Part shown: positions 11,603 to 25,113 of the stretch, piece by piece
Layout of the letters: each line of letters begins with the position of its first letter
Position numbering within the stretch: position 1 is the first letter of the stretch
NCBI GenBank assembly: GCA_001939145.1
Contig: LSRX01000349.1
Coordinates: 291,101-355,100, forward strand
Length of the DNA stretch: 64,000 nucleotides
Direction: 5' to 3'
From: Symbiodinium microadriaticum
Lineage: Eukaryota > Sar > Dinophyceae > Suessiales > Symbiodiniaceae
Position numbers and translations under genes: made by a program
Notes under the pieces: generated by a model
The model's database searches: none
Told to the model about the DNA's origin: nothing
The model's input: the letters and a program-made list of their open reading frames with translations, nothing else

Positions 11603-12149
11603 TCAGAGCCGGGGCCGGGAACTGAGCCTCTGGCCAGTTCCATGGGGCTCCTGGCGCTGCGCACTGTGCATGGCGAAGCCAAAGTACCAAAACTTGTACC
11701 CTGTTGACCCGTTAGACTGCTGGCAGCAGGCCACTGCCTGGTCGACAAGCGTGAGGCAGTCGGACGGTTCATGGCAGCAGAGAAGATTAGCCTGGGAATT
11801 CTCTTCGTGGAAGGGAGACCAGACAAACTCTCTGTTCGCTGATGCCGCCATCTTGGCAAACGGGCGACAAGGCCCCGACGATTCAACGTAGAACTCCTCG
11901 GCACATCGCATCGGTGGGGCCAAGCCTGCCCACGCCTGAATTCAACGAACGCTTACCGACCACCAAGCTTGTTTCAGTTTGTGCGACGAAGACCAACAAG
12001 CCAGAGACTACGGGGCGGACACTCAGACCATCCATCAGCGGCAGGAGCTTGAGCCGTAAGCGGCTGGCCTCAATGAGCAGGCACACTCGAATCTGGTCTG
12101 CCCACCTTCCCCGATGAGGTGACGACATCTGGATCCCATGCAGACCCAC
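11603..12149 (-). CDS. Candidate exons, one soluble protein segment
   Basis: Two minus-strand frames read as protein. The first (about 12140-11900) includes WADQIRVCLLIEASRLRLKL and SGLLVFVAQTETSLVVGKRS. The second (about 11923-11640) includes REFVWSPFHEENSQANLL, CLTLVDQAVACCQQSN and YKFWYFGFAMHSAQ. They overlap slightly in different frames, so a splice junction must lie near 11,900. I do not recognise the fold. Part of the midasin linker is possible but unproven. Confidence 0.45.
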
Positions 12150-12179
12150 TTGAAGAAAGGTACGAGCGCAGGCGCGCGA

Positions 12180-12870
12180 TCAGCGTAGCGACGCCTTTTC
12201 GAAGCCATGAAGAAAGTGTGGCACCACCCATGGAGCTGTGAGGCCAACGGGGCCCACGCGCTCAAGCCAGGGAGCCGAGTTCTTTGGCAGCTTCTTCAGC
12301 GCTGCGTACAACTGCTGCAGCAAGCTCAAGGCCTCAAAACGGCAGAACATCGCAGCCTGACCCTCAGCCAGTTCACTTGCCGAGATGCTTTCGGCTCCAT
12401 GCGTGTCCAGGCAAGCCGCTGTGCCTTCAAAGATCCTAATATCAAGGGAGACGCAAAGCGGGTCCGTTCGTGGCCTGAGACTTGGAGTTGGCCGAGACCA
12501 GCGCTGTGCCCTGAGCAAAGGGGCATACGGGCATACCAGGGCCAGGTCTCACCGAGCGAGGCCAGGCCTCCAGCAGTGATTGCAGCTGGCCGACCAGGCC
12601 TCGACACAGCACAGCGATGCGCAGCGCCAAGAAGCCCCTCGCCCTCTGGCGCCGAGTCTCTGGCCGATTCCCACTCGCAGATGCAGCAAGATCTCAGGAA
12701 AGCTAATTGCAGTTCTGGCAGCAGCGCACAGACGGCGACACGGCAGCTTCGCCTCGGAGGACTCCGAGGCGTCCCGGGTTGCTTGGCAAGCAGGGGCCTC
12801 GCCCAAGCTCTCCAACAGCCCTGGCAGTCGCGGAGTATGGAGTTTCGTGCGTGTTTGTTTATGGGCCACG
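12180..12870 (-). CDS. Candidate exons rich in leucine helices
   Basis: The minus strand contains LRIAVLCRGLVGQLQSLLEA (about 12630-12570) and ASELAEGQAAMFCRFEAL with SLLQQLYAALKKLPKN (about 12400-12290). It continues to APWVVPHFLHGFEKASLR. A plus-strand frame of 257 codons covers the same region, but its residue use looks like a shadow. The repeated leucine helices fit a large scaffold such as the midasin linker. Exon limits are unresolved. Confidence 0.42.
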
Positions 12871-13095
12871 GGCCTTCTGAGACCGTCTGCACCAGTGGCT
12901 GGAGGACCGTCAGGGCTGGGTGGGGCCTCAGCCGACGAGCTGAGTCAGCGGCAGTCATCTGCACATCCCAGCGCACTTAACCGAGTTTCTGACAACGAAG
13001 CGAGTGGGACCAAACCTCTGACGACAACTACGGCTGCTCTAGACTCTCTCGATGTGACATGCTGGCATTGGTTGAAGTGGTTGAAGCACTTAAAA

Positions 13096-13416
13096 CTAAA
13101 CCGTCAAAGACTGGCTCTTGACTCGCTGAGGGCCTTCTTGAAAGCGCGCACTTAGAGCCCATGCGCTCTCTCCGACACTTCCATCCTGCAGGGCCCCAGA
13201 TCTCACGGCCAAAGGTGCAAACATGCAATGCGCATTGGTGTCCGGAAGCAGCGCCACGGAAGGAGAGGCTCTCAGCATATGGAGCGCCAGGACCTGCAGA
13301 AGCTTAATGTGTGGTACGCCACAGTCTACTCCCACAGCCCTAGGCGTGAGAGAAACTAGAACGTCGGGCCCTGGCCTTTGCGCATCGAAGCAACTCGACG
13401 AGGTGTTCAGCCGCAA
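13096..13416 (-). CDS. Candidate exon
   Basis: The minus frame includes PDVLVSLTPRAVGVDCGVPH, then IKLLQVLALHMLRASPSVAL and CMFAPLAVRSGALQDG. Coding character is good and no family is recognised. Upstream of this, from about 13,420 to 14,240, no minus-strand exon was evident. Confidence 0.4.
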   Translation of the reverse strand: MRLNTSSSCFDAQRPGPDVLVSLTPRAVGVDCGVPHIKLLQVLALHMLRASPSVALLPDTNAHCMFAPLAVRSGALQDGSVGESAWALSARFQEGPQRVKSQSLTV

Positions 13417-14589
13417 CCTACTTCAACCATCATGCCGATCATGCCCCTTCGATATTAGGGGTGGCGCATTCAGCTGTTTTGTTTGGCTGCATACAGGCTC
13501 ACCTGAAAGCCCTCACGAATACTAGAGCAGTTGAATGCTACTGGTAGCTCACTGTGCTTGAGCTTATTACCGGTCGACTGAGTCTAAACATCGGCACACG
13601 AAGGCGCACAGGCCAGCTCTGAGACATGAACTCGGGCGGTCTCGCTCGTCGAAGCCCGGCCACAGCTGGCCAAGCTCCAGGCCTCTGCTCACGACGCACA
13701 CGCGGGGCAAGCATGGCCCGCTTTGACTTTGCACAGGCCAACAAGGTCGACACCAATCAAGAGAGCTCAACTTGTCACTTGCAAGATCTTCCCGAAACTT
13801 CATCGCTACAGACTTTGATAGGTCATAAACGTCCAGGCACTGCAGCCCATTCCGGTCTGAGTGCGAAGCATCGCGAATTGAGCATGTCTGCATCGAAACA
13901 GACTTCCTTTGTTCCCCACAGACAAGATGGCTGTGCGTCACCAAAGCCGTTGCAGCCCGAGATACACTGCCATCTCGCGTGCAAGCCTCGAAGCACAGCA
14001 GAAGCAGCGGAGAAGACGAGGAGCTGGGTTCGTGTGCTCCCTGGGACCACGACCCTTCTGTTGCTCTCGGCACCAATTCCTCGCACGATCAGTGCTTTGC
14101 TCTTACTGCTTGAAGATGTTTGCTGCTTTCTTGCCGATTCTAAGCAGAGGCTGCAATATGCTGCTGATGCAACCAGGCAGCGGCCAGAAGGCGGTGCTGC
14201 GCGAGCATCTTCAGTGCATCTGCCTCAGTCGACCCTTCCCGGGACCCTACATCCACGCATGTGCTCTGCTCCGCGCATGGTCAGCTCGCATGTTGGTAAG
14301 TCGCCGGCTTTGCCGCTTGTGCTGCCTGTCCAGATGCCGTGGGGCGTTCCGATGCACTTCTAAGCTTTCCAGCATGATGGTGAAACAGGTGGCAACCGGC
14401 CATGGTCCCGCAGTATAGCAGGACTCTTTGAACAGCCAAGCGGGCACACCACCGCGAAGTCAGAGATCCACAGAGGCTCGCTTGGCCGCCAAGCACCGTC
14501 CGAAAGCTCCTCTTCTTTCTCGTAGGCAGCAAACCAACACCACTAGGGTTCAGTGAATTTACCGGCCCTGCGGCAAGTTGATACAGTAC

Positions 14590-15563
14590 CCCGCAAGACA
14601 GGTCTCAAACTCTCGCACTGCCTGTTGTTGATGCTTGATGCCGAAACTGTGGTGCCTCGCCACAGCTTCGCCAGCAGCTCCAAATTCTGCACGGAAGGGT
14701 TGGCTGCCTGCAGAAGCTGATGAGAGTTGGCAAGTCATTCTCAGCAGGGCTAGCAGGGAGGAGGCAAGGCAAGACGCTGCAGCTCAATCACGCAAGCTTC
14801 CTGCAAGCACTAAACTGTACTGTAACCATGATATCTGACTGTACACATGCAGGCTTCGTCAATGCATGTCACTCCGACCCGATCCAGGTAGAGCGCAGCG
14901 AAGCGCGAGCTCTCCTGTGCAGCTGCCAGCAGTTGCTCTTGCTGCGGGCTTAGGCGGCACAGAAACAATGCTGCCTGGGACACGCTCTCCAAGTCTTCGG
15001 CCAGGCTTGCCATACAGGGCCCCAAACTTGGCAGGATGCGACCCCAGCATAAGAAATGTGCTGTGCAACACCACGGCTGGTGCTTCCGAACTACTCCAGC
15101 TGAGGTCGACACCGTCTTTCCGCCTCGTAGCGGGCTCTCAGAATTTTACGGCTGCTCCCACGCACAATGCTTGAACTGCCTCGTCGGTCCTAGATCCGAC
15201 AGGCAGCAGCGAGGAGTTCAAAGCCGCTGCTAACCTGAGCAACGGCACACAGATTTCTGTGCAAGGGGCCCTTCTTTGGTGTCTGCATGGGCTTGCTATG
15301 ATTTCGAGGGAAAACATCGTGAGGCCACGGGTCTTTGTCCGAGGCACCATCGGAAGGCTGTTGACTTCGACCTGGCACATGCGATTGCACCGCGTTGTCT
15401 CAGCTCGCGCTGAAAAGCCGCTGGGACTCTGGCAGCTCCCTGCAGCTGCATGCCAGGAGACGAAGAAGTGTCGACTGGCAGAGCAGTCACTGCAGCTACA
15501 TGACCAAAGCAAACAACAGGGCTTAGATCTGGAATGGGCGTGGCACCCAACCGGTGCATCCAC
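14590..15563 (-). CDS. Candidate exon series
   Basis: Three minus-strand blocks look coding. About 15440-15150 includes CQVEVNSLPMVPRTKTRGLT and EICVPLLRLAAALNSSLL. About 15020-14850 includes MASLAEDLESVSQAALFL and QEQLLAAAQESSRFAALYLD. About 14740-14600 includes HQLLQAANPSVQNLELLAKL. The second and third are typical amphipathic helices. The order on the minus strand is consistent with successive exons of one protein. Assignment to midasin would fit position and helical nature but has no specific support. Confidence 0.42.
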
Positions 15564-15826
15564 TGAGTTTATTCACGACTCTTTGGAAAACTTTGACAGG
15601 GGACATGCGGAAGTGAAAGAAACCTAAGGAGATTGGGGCAACATTGATGGAAGCTGAAGAAGACTAGGAATGTATTCCTGCGCGGTAGCTAATCAAATAT
15701 TGACACAAGCTCCCGGGTCTGTCTGAGTTTCTTCTGGGAAGCTGGGGGAACATGCAGAGGCTTAGCGAGTATCCTGAGAAAGAGGGACGAGCATCTGGGA
15801 AGAAGCTGCTACAAGTCCGAATCACA

Positions 15827-16534
15827 TTACAGAGCTGAAACCTCTATGGGTCTTTTGTGGCAGATTCGTCCAAGCGTGTCAAAACCGTATGAACAACGCT
15901 GTGCTCCTGCACTGCTTCCGGCAGAACCCTGTGCCTCCAGCTTGGTGGCATAGGCCTCTGCACTGTAAACCTGCCAGACGTCTTGTTGATCAGTGAGAAA
16001 TATGGGCACCGGAAACTGTGGAGTGTGCCAAGGCTGTCCGGCCTGTTGGAAGCTCGCTTGCAGCAGTGCGCCAGGCGACGCATCTCGGCAGAAGCGAAGT
16101 CCAAGTCCGAATGCTTTTTTGGCTGCCTTGGTGTCTGCAGGCCTGGGGGACTCCGTGCAACAGCCGTGGAGAAGAGCGCCAGGAGCTTCCGCAAAGCCTA
16201 AGACATGGACGGGCACAGCTACCTGAAGGTACTCAGCTACCTGAAGGTACTCAGCTGCGCCATGCCGGGGTGCCGACCCGAAGCCCAAAACCCGGACAGC
16301 CAAGGCGCCTGGCCTGCAGCATTCCCACATGGGCGCGCAGTCGTGAACTGACATGAACTGACACAAAGGGCGCTTGTGAACTTCTGTGAAGCAGCCCTTT
16401 TCGTGAGCACACGAGGGGGATTTCCAATGTTCCCAGAGCTCTCCAGGGACTCCCCCATGCCGTTGGGCATGTCTCATGTTCAGACACGTGTCATCATTAA
16501 CAGGACGCAGATAGCAAACGTCTAAGTGCATCAT
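15827..16534 (-). CDS. Candidate 235-codon frame with an internal hexapeptide duplication
   Basis: The longest minus frame of the region includes VAVPVHVLGFAEAPGALLHG, KAAKKAFGLGLRFCRDAS and FPVPIFLTDQQDVWQVYSAE. The first third (16534-16280) is Cys/His rich and reads less like protein, so the exon may begin near 16260. An 18-bp tandem duplication gives two copies of EYLQVA in frame. No family recognised. Confidence 0.42.
   Translation of the reverse strand: MMHLDVCYLRPVNDDTCLNMRHAQRHGGVPGELWEHWKSPSCAHEKGCFTEVHKRPLCQFMSVHDCAPMWECCRPGALAVRVLGFGSAPRHGAAEYLQVAEYLQVAVPVHVLGFAEAPGALLHGCCTESPRPADTKAAKKAFGLGLRFCRDASPGALLQASFQQAGQPWHTPQFPVPIFLTDQQDVWQVYSAEAYATKLEAQGSAGSSAGAQRCSYGFDTLGRICHKRPIEVSAL
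16217..16252. repeat. 18-bp perfect tandem duplication
   Basis: AGCTACCTGAAGGTACTC at 16217-16234 is repeated without a gap at 16235-16252. Its length is a multiple of three and it keeps the minus-strand frame open, duplicating six residues. Confidence 0.95.
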
Positions 16535-17094
16535 TTGCGCAGGCTACTCTCTTTGGAAGCCGCGCATGTTGGCTTGTGCACGTCTTGCACAAGTGGTAGT
16601 AGGGTGGTGATGCCGAACTGTACATTTTGGAAGTCAGGCACGACCCCCAGCTGTGCACACCTGTGTCCAGAGAAGCCGCTGCGTCTCAAACGCAAACGGC
16701 TTTCTCAAAAAAGATCTCCTTGCGCATGAGCTCAAAGTGGTACCCCGCACAACATGGAAGCAAGGGCCTCGGGTGCATGTTTTGTCAATCTTGCGGGCAA
16801 TTGAAGGAACGTACTACTAGTACGAATGGAGCCGCTAAGGCACCCTGCATTCAGACACTGCAGATACAATTAAGACCAACACCAGATCCGTTCAGCTCAA
16901 AGGCAGCAGCTGGGTGCCTTACGCCTGCCTTCGCAGTGGAACTTCACGCAGCTTCGCAGGGGGCGACGAGCCATCAAGCTGGTCTGACAGCAGACCTGCA
17001 GGAGGTGCACCACCCTGTTTCAAGGATGCTCTGATGAAGTGCGTGGCTCACTTGTCCGTTGTCCCAACCAAGCTATGCGCGCAATTGAGCTAAT

Positions 17095-17759
17095 CTAGCT
17101 ACCTTGTCTGCAGCTGCAGCAGTGTTGCAAGGCCGCGCCTGAAATCTGGAAGAGAGTCGGAAGGAAGTGCCTCTTTCGGATTGCGGTGACGATACCCTCT
17201 CCGAGGCCCTGAACCTTGACTCGCCAGCCGATCAGCACCTCTTCTGAGGCTGTGCACAAAGTGTGCAAAGCAAAGGCAACGAGATGAAGCCACGAAACCG
17301 GTTGCTGACCCAGCCTCGGGAGACTTGCCGCAGAGACGAGTTGCATCAGCGCGCCTTAGGGCGCTGAGCATGCCCGAACGGCCCGAACTTCCGCGATGCT
17401 GGATGAATTAGGCAGGCAGGGCACTCCTTTGCATCCAGATCTGGTGGAGAATGAGGGGAAGACGGACAGTACGGACCCTTGCCGGCTTGACTGGCGCAGC
17501 CAAAGAGGCCCAAATCTCCCAAGGGTCTGCAGAGTGACCTCTGGCTCAGCAGCAGAACGCCTTCTGCATGGCCCAGATGTCGTGAGCGTAGGACTGCATC
17601 GCCGAGGTGTTCACAAAGCGTCGCTTCTGCATCCTCAATCTGCACGCTTCCAAAGCCACTCTTTCCCCTCAGCCGCATCGACCATATCGTCAGCTCCGCC
17701 CGGAAGCCCCAGCCAATGTCGAGAGTAAGCAGCTGCCTCGAATCCTGGGTGGACAGCAA
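17095..17759 (-). CDS. Candidate exons with a glycine-rich strand motif
   Basis: The minus strand at about 17690-17360 includes GWGFRAELTIWSMRLRGK and FGSVQIEDAEATLCEHLGDA. The next block, about 17270-17110, includes SEEVLIGWRVKVQGLGEGIV and TAIRKRHFLPTLFQISG. The GxRVxVxGxGEGxV pattern resembles small beta-barrel modules found in several eukaryotic proteins. It suggests that this stretch, or part of it, is not the helical midasin linker but a separate protein. I cannot name the family. Confidence 0.43.
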
Positions 17760-17819
17760 CCGAGGGCAACTAAAGTAGTGCGACTGAACTGTTGCCCGGT
17801 GCTAATTCATGTCCCAGGT

Positions 17820-18720
17820 GCCGCATAGAGACTTAGGTTTCCTGCAACATCGAAGGTGAGGCCGATGCCTACCGCCTGCTCGTCACGTAGGCCTGGCCCC
17901 ACCACCAGGGTCCGAAGAATGTCGCTGTGCACTCTGGAAACCTGAGATGGGCTTTAGCCGAGCATCATGTCTTAGGGGACAAAAGCTTCCAGAGCATCCG
18001 AGCCACCATAGACATCTCAGCTGTGAAGCTCACAACGAGAAAGCGCGGCTGGCCGAGCTCATCAAGTTTGGCACAGCTTTCGTCGAGAACGCCCTCTGCC
18101 GGCACCAAGCGGATGAAGAACCCAACCTGCCGCCACAACACCCACCAGCCAAACACTCGACGGTCTATCACGAGTTTTCACCAGTCACGGGCAGGTGATG
18201 GCAGGTGACCCTGGACGTTGTGCAAGACTACATGCACACATCAACAAGGGCACGCAAACCGCTCAGCACGCTTGCTGCACTCTGCTTTGCCTCTGCTTTG
18301 CTGTCGCTGAGCTCCACCACAGCTTCCGCTCTCACAGGCCGCTGGCATCGTATTCCATTGCTCAGCGACATCTGCCCAAGAGCTGGCACCAACCGCATCT
18401 GAACGGGAGCGAAAGCAGAGCGATCAAGACTAAGAGTCCAAATGTAGCGGATTTTTCCAAGCTCCGCCTGCCAGCAGATCTCGGAGCCTTCTCGTTCCAA
18501 GTCCTTGCCTGTGCTCGTGCGCTTGGCTCGCTTGGCTCGCACGCTTGGCTCGAGGGGCCCGGCCTTGCATGGGCTTGGGGAGCCCGGGTCCGAAGAGGTC
18601 CCGCAGCCCGGCGACGTGGAGCTCCAGCAAGGCGTCCTCGCGCAAGCGCAAGCGCAGAATGCGGCACTCGTCTCTCGTCGAGGTCTCTTGCGTCACAGCC
18701 GTTATATCATAATACACGGG
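17820..18720 (-). CDS. Candidate exon series of one unrecognised gene
   Basis: Successive minus-strand blocks read as protein: CRILRLRLREDALLELHVAG at about 18650; KIRYIWTLSLDRSAFAPVQM and RAEAVVELSDSKAEAKQSAA at 18470-18260; GQPRFLVVSFTAEMSMVARM at about 18060-17970; and ILRTLVVGPGLRDEQAVGIG, continuing to FDVAGNLSLYAAPG, at about 17920-17825. The mixture of beta strands and short helices resembles a lipid-binding or membrane-associated beta-sandwich protein. That is only an impression. Confidence 0.42.
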
Positions 18721-19081
18721 GTTCTTATACACCTGAGGCATGGACCAACCGCGGGACGTGCAGGGCTCGGCACAAGAAGAGTGTGGCCTTCTGCCTGGCG
18801 GACAGCTCACGTTTGCCGATTCCACAGCCCTTACTCGGCCTTCCTCATTTCTTAGACTGTTTGGCACTGGCCACCTGCACACTACAGATCTTGCAGAGTG
18901 GTGGTCGCCCTCCGTCATATACAACTCTTTCTCCCCCTGGTACGCGTGCCAGAGCTGCTCCTTCAAGGCACTGGGAACCAAAGGAGGCTTCGCAACTGCA
19001 TTTTGTGACTGTGCCATGACCAAACCGTGGTGCACTAAAGCTGGCCAGGAGGCAGCATGCTGAGGTGTGATGAAGTCATCA

Positions 19082-20050
19082 CTACGCGCTGCGATGAACC
19101 TGGCGATGCTGAATACTCACTGATGACAGCACACGAGACACACGGTTTCGCTGCAGCCAAGACACAAAGCTGGCATGAAGCACTGTCTCGCATGGCTCTT
19201 GCCTTCCAGGTCCTCTCAAACTGCTACCACATTTAAGAGACCGTGGAGTCAAAAGCCGGCTGGAAAAGCTGGAGGCTCTAGACTTTTCCACCAAACCTCT
19301 TGCGGCTAGATGCCCGAGTTTCTGCATCGCAAGTTGGCAGCCGCGGTGGTCCTCGATGTCAAATCCCGCCCTGGCTCGGATGGCTGCTCGCGCTCCTGGA
19401 ATGATGGCACCTGCAGTGAAATCCACTGCGCTCTGCCGTGAGCTTCTCATTCTCCCACACTTTGCAGAGTCTGCGTATGGTGTCACTCTCTGCGTTCTAG
19501 CTGAGGAGAAGTGCGTGCGGCCCATGACGGTAGCATCGCCTGCCGCCACGCAAGCAAGGACTTCAAGCACTCAACTCTCCAAACTGCTAGAGTGTAGCCA
19601 GCATCCAAGGAAACTGCAGGCAAGTCTGAAGCGGCTTGCTTGTCCACACATCATCTGACTGCATTCAAAGTCAGAGTTCAAGCAGTAGGCACAGTCGGAA
19701 ACAACACCTGAGTCATCGCTCCGCTGGTTTTGAGCACTTTGAAAGATTTGTCCAGCATAGTCGCGGTCACTGCACCGATGCGCGTGGATGGGTATGTGGT
19801 GTGCTGGAAGCCTTTACAAGAGCAGTCCAAGCTCCACGGGTTCCAAGGGGACCTGCACGCCTCTGGGGGGGCTCTGCTCAGAAGTGGCAGTCGGCTTCTT
19901 GGCAGATCTTTGTGAGCCTGTGGGGACATCACCCGCTCCGGGTGCCTTTGGGCTTTCACCGGCTTCAACTAGAGAAGCAGGCATCGACAATGGCATGTCG
20001 GGCCTTCCTGCCAGCCAGCTCCGTTGCGAGGTGCCGGAGAGAAGCAAACC
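19082..20050 (-). CDS. Candidate exon series
   Basis: Minus-strand stretches at about 19435-19250 (AGAIIPGARAAIRARAGFDI, then DHRGCQLAMQKLGHLAARGL), at about 19800-19690 (RIGAVTATMLDKSFKVLKTS) and at about 19930-19815 (QSPPRGVQVPLEPVELGLLL) look coding. Their order and strand agree with one transcript, but splice borders and family were not determined. Confidence 0.38.
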
Positions 20051-20466
20051 TCTTCACCACGCTGAAACCACAGACCCTGGAGTGACCCCTGCACTCCTTT
20101 TTGAGATCCAAGCGGACTGTCCAGCACCAGGGCTGCAATTGATGGATCGCGATCAGCGTGCAGTAAAGCCTAGGATGGCACTCAAATTGCAACGCACTTT
20201 AGATGGAGGAAGGGGAAGGGAGGGAAGGAGCAGAACTTTCAAAATCTGCATGCTGCAAGGGCACTGTGACCGCCCCCATCGATCGCCCCCAAAGCGCCAC
20301 CTGCGAAGCTTTGCCAGTTGACCGCAGGTGGGCGATGCACGTGGCCAAGTCGTCTCGCTCAAACCTCGGGACGGTAAAACCTTGTAGAAGGCAGGATCAC
20401 TGCATCTGTGCTTGGGCTGATCCAAACACCAGCTTCCTGCCAAAGCACCACCCGAGCGACACGTAA

Positions 20467-21340
20467 TCACCTTCTGAGATTCCACAGCCAGCGAAGTCGA
20501 AGCAGAAAAGGCTGATTCGCAGTGGCAGCAACAGCCTCAACAGCTGGCAAGGAGAGATTCAACAGGCCCAGCCTGTGTGGGGACGGGGCGGTAGCAGCGG
20601 CAGAGCTTCCAATCGGCATGAGGAGTTTCCGTGCAGAAATATGACCTCGGCTTACCACCCAGCCAGATGAACTTAAGCATCGCAACGTGCCAGCGCCATC
20701 ATGACAAGCAGCACAGGGCCGGTCCCTTGATGACCAGTTCTCCTGATGACTTCAGACCTACACACGCAAGCAGCACGTTGCTCCCGATCCTCCGGCTGGC
20801 CCGGGTCAGGGATTGGCTCGAACAGTGAGCACCTGCATGGAGTTGAAATGGCTGCCCAAAGCCTAACATGGACCGAATGCAGACAGGCATCTGCAGCGAC
20901 TGACCACGCGGGTTCTGAAGCACCAGATCCTCTCGTCGACCATGTCCCTGCAGCGCTAGAGCATTGAGTCTGGCAGTCACTTTGAGCAAGCAGGCAGGAC
21001 AAAACACAAAAGACCGCAATTCGAGCCCAATCCCCCCGACCATCCTAGCCTTATCCGCGATTCGGAAGGTCGATGGCCCGAGTTTCGATGGGGTATACCG
21101 GCATCGCGGCGGCCTGCAGACGGCGGAGGGAGGCACCCCGTCTCTCCTCTTCCTGGCTCCGCCTGATGATCAGGCTCAGCAGCAAGTCCACTGGAGATCG
21201 AAGATCGACCTGCCATCTCTGCCGTCGATCCCCAGGCCCCAGAACATCTTAGTTCTCTCCCACCCGAGAGCTCTTCAGGTCGTGCCTGCTCCAGTTGAAC
21301 CTGCGCACATCAAGGAACTAGTCTGAAACGAGTATCTGCA
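20467..21340 (-). CDS. Candidate exons, about 145-codon main frame
   Basis: The frame at 21136-20699 includes KLGPSTFRIADKARMVGGIG, LELRSFVFCPACLLKVTARL and NALALQGHGRREDLVLQNP, with strong coding character. Preceding sequence at about 21265-21185 (FWGLGIDGRDGRSIFDLQWT) may be another exon. A following block at about 20690-20470 includes LPAVEAVAATANQPFLLRL. The beta-rich stretches do not resemble midasin's helical linker, so a separate guest gene is possible. Confidence 0.42.
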
Positions 21341-21954
21341 AACCACTCTTGCAAAAGGTCGGACTCTGCGTGAACCTGCTGCAGCTCGGCTGGAGGCATG
21401 CGGAAGCCATTGGCTAAGGCGCCCCGAGACCGCTCTGATGCAAAGCTGCAAAGCAGTCAGGAGGACTGCTCATCGTGATCCGTCATGCAAGCTTCGTGCG
21501 CTGTCTCACTTGCCAATGTTTGGACCGCATGAAAACAAACAAACTGGTGAGACGTTTGCCGGCTTGATGGCTGCGGCAGTGGCGCGGATGTCTTGTTCGG
21601 CGGAAATATCGACTGACAGTGACGTGTGGTGCTGAAGATCCTGCCCAGGCTTCTCGAGCTTGCTGATTGGCCGGGGCCTGCAAGCTGTCCCGGCATCACA
21701 GAAGAACTCGGCAGCACAATGTCACGGAGAATGAACCCCAGGCCCTAGGCGCATGGAATGGAGTGCAGTCAGCGAGCAGCTGCCGAAGAAACGAATGATG
21801 AGCCGGAATGAAGAGAACATGTGCTTTTGAAGTTCCAAATCTAAAGTAACACCACGGAAACACGGATGCGGTCATGACCGGTCCCGGGCAACTCGCCGTG
21901 CCTCCTTCCCTTCCGAAGCTCCTGGCAGAGCAGGACTGCGTGTAATTGAAGTGG

Positions 21955-22345
21955 TGCCGAAGCGACTCCCTTTAGCCCCTCCCCGCCCCCCGGCCGCCCC
22001 CTCCCTCAAAAGATGCCTCGCTCCAGGGCTGCACAGCGCAGTCCGAGCCAGAGCCTTGCAAGGTCGCCAAAAACACGATGCGAAGAGAGGCTCCCTTTTT
22101 GCCTGAGACTGCGGCGCATGCGCTAGGCAGTGCAAGGTCGCCAAGTGCAGCGCCACGGGCGGCGACAGCGTTGCCTGCGAGGCCGCTGCGAGGCCGCTGC
22201 GAGGCAAGCGCAGGCCCGGTGAAGGCGGGGCGTCGCCCGTTGGGGAACCTCCGCCAAGACCAGACGCGTGGCATCGACGAGCGCCGCCGGCGACGGCTGG
22301 AAGAAGCCGACCTCCCGCTGCTGAGAGCAGCGCAAAGCACCATTC
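21955..22345. other. GC-rich island
   Basis: A stretch of about 390 bp is markedly richer in G+C than its surroundings, with C runs near 21985 and an 11-bp GCGAGGCCGCT direct repeat near 22180-22205. It keeps open frames on both strands (161 codons minus, 91 plus), as any GC-rich DNA would. It could be a CpG-rich promoter or an exon with extreme codon bias. I cannot decide. Confidence 0.5.
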
Positions 22346-23366
22346 CTTCGTAGCCATTCAAATCCGCGCCTCCTTCGAGAGTGTCTCCCTCACCTGCCAA
22401 CATCTACATTGGCGACAACACGACGATTCACTCGACATGCATCAAGCTTGCGTCACCCAAGCTAGCTCCGGCAGTGGTGAGCCCAAAAGCCTTGCACGGT
22501 TCCGTCCTATCTTGCAAAATACTACCTGAACTGGAGCAACGGCATGCAACACATCAAAACATGAATAGCTGGGTCACCAGCTTGCTAGCCAATGTCGAAA
22601 GCGCTTCTGCTAAGAAGCTGAAGCACGAATGGACCTACATGGCAAACGGGCCCAGTGGTTGGAACCCTTTGTTGTGGATATGCAGCCGATGCAACTCGTC
22701 AGTTCCCCTAAATGCATGGCAACACACGTCCTGCGAGCTTACCCGTGTTTTTCCGCAGCATCGTCCACGCGCCAGTGGTTAGCGCTCTACCTTGTTCCCG
22801 AAACCGTCAAATTGCGCGGGGATTCTTCTGAACTTCTCGGGGTCCAAAAGAAGTGGCAACACAAACCACATTGGATCGTGGAGCAAAACCAGTCTGCTGC
22901 TGAAGAATGTGAGAAGTGCGCATAGAGACCCCAAACACGCGTTTGACAAGCACGATTGTGCTTGGCTGCTTGTCCCATAGGGACGAAGCCCGGCGCAGTG
23001 TCTGTACAGGGAGGCCATCGCCTCATGCAGCGTGGTTTATTGAGAAAGTATCGCCAGCAGCGATCTCGTTCGGTCTGTGCGGGCAAATCCGAAGGCTGAG
23101 CAACTAAAAGGGCGATGATTGAGCCAAATACAGGCAAGATGCTTTACTAGTGACCTGTCCGATATGTGAGCGTGGACATACTGTAACAAATGCAACTGTG
23201 CTCAATGTCAAAAGTCTGAGAAGTCTGAGAACTTGAAATGAATTGGACCTGCGTGCGGAGACCAGGGCCCCCGGATGGCTGATTGAATTCGTGTTCAAAG
23301 CCCTGCTCTGTGATATCACACCACGGTGTTGACGGGGCGCGAAAGAGCAGGACTTCCACAAACTTC

Positions 23367-25113
<1,747 letters not shown>

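Noticed and set aside
12207..12980. 257-codon plus-strand frame
   Set aside because: Composition is a Ser/Arg/Ala shadow, no motif is present, and the opposite strand carries better helical coding text.
10773..21136. Idea that the left 21 kb encodes a VPS13-like lipid-transfer protein
   Set aside because: Some beta-rich exons prompted it, but no chorein, VAB or SHR motif could be shown, and a midasin linker piece lies further left on the same strand.
22340..22360. CGTAGCCATT, the first half of the dinoflagellate spliced leader, on the plus strand
   Set aside because: Only ten bases match and the following bases diverge from the leader. It is on the strand opposite to all recognised genes. 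A ten-base match is expected by chance about once in ten windows of this size.
22123..22360. tRNA-like T-arm text (CATTCAAATCC)
   Set aside because: No matching acceptor stem, anticodon arm or D-arm could be folded around it. No other tRNA or rRNA signature was found in the window.
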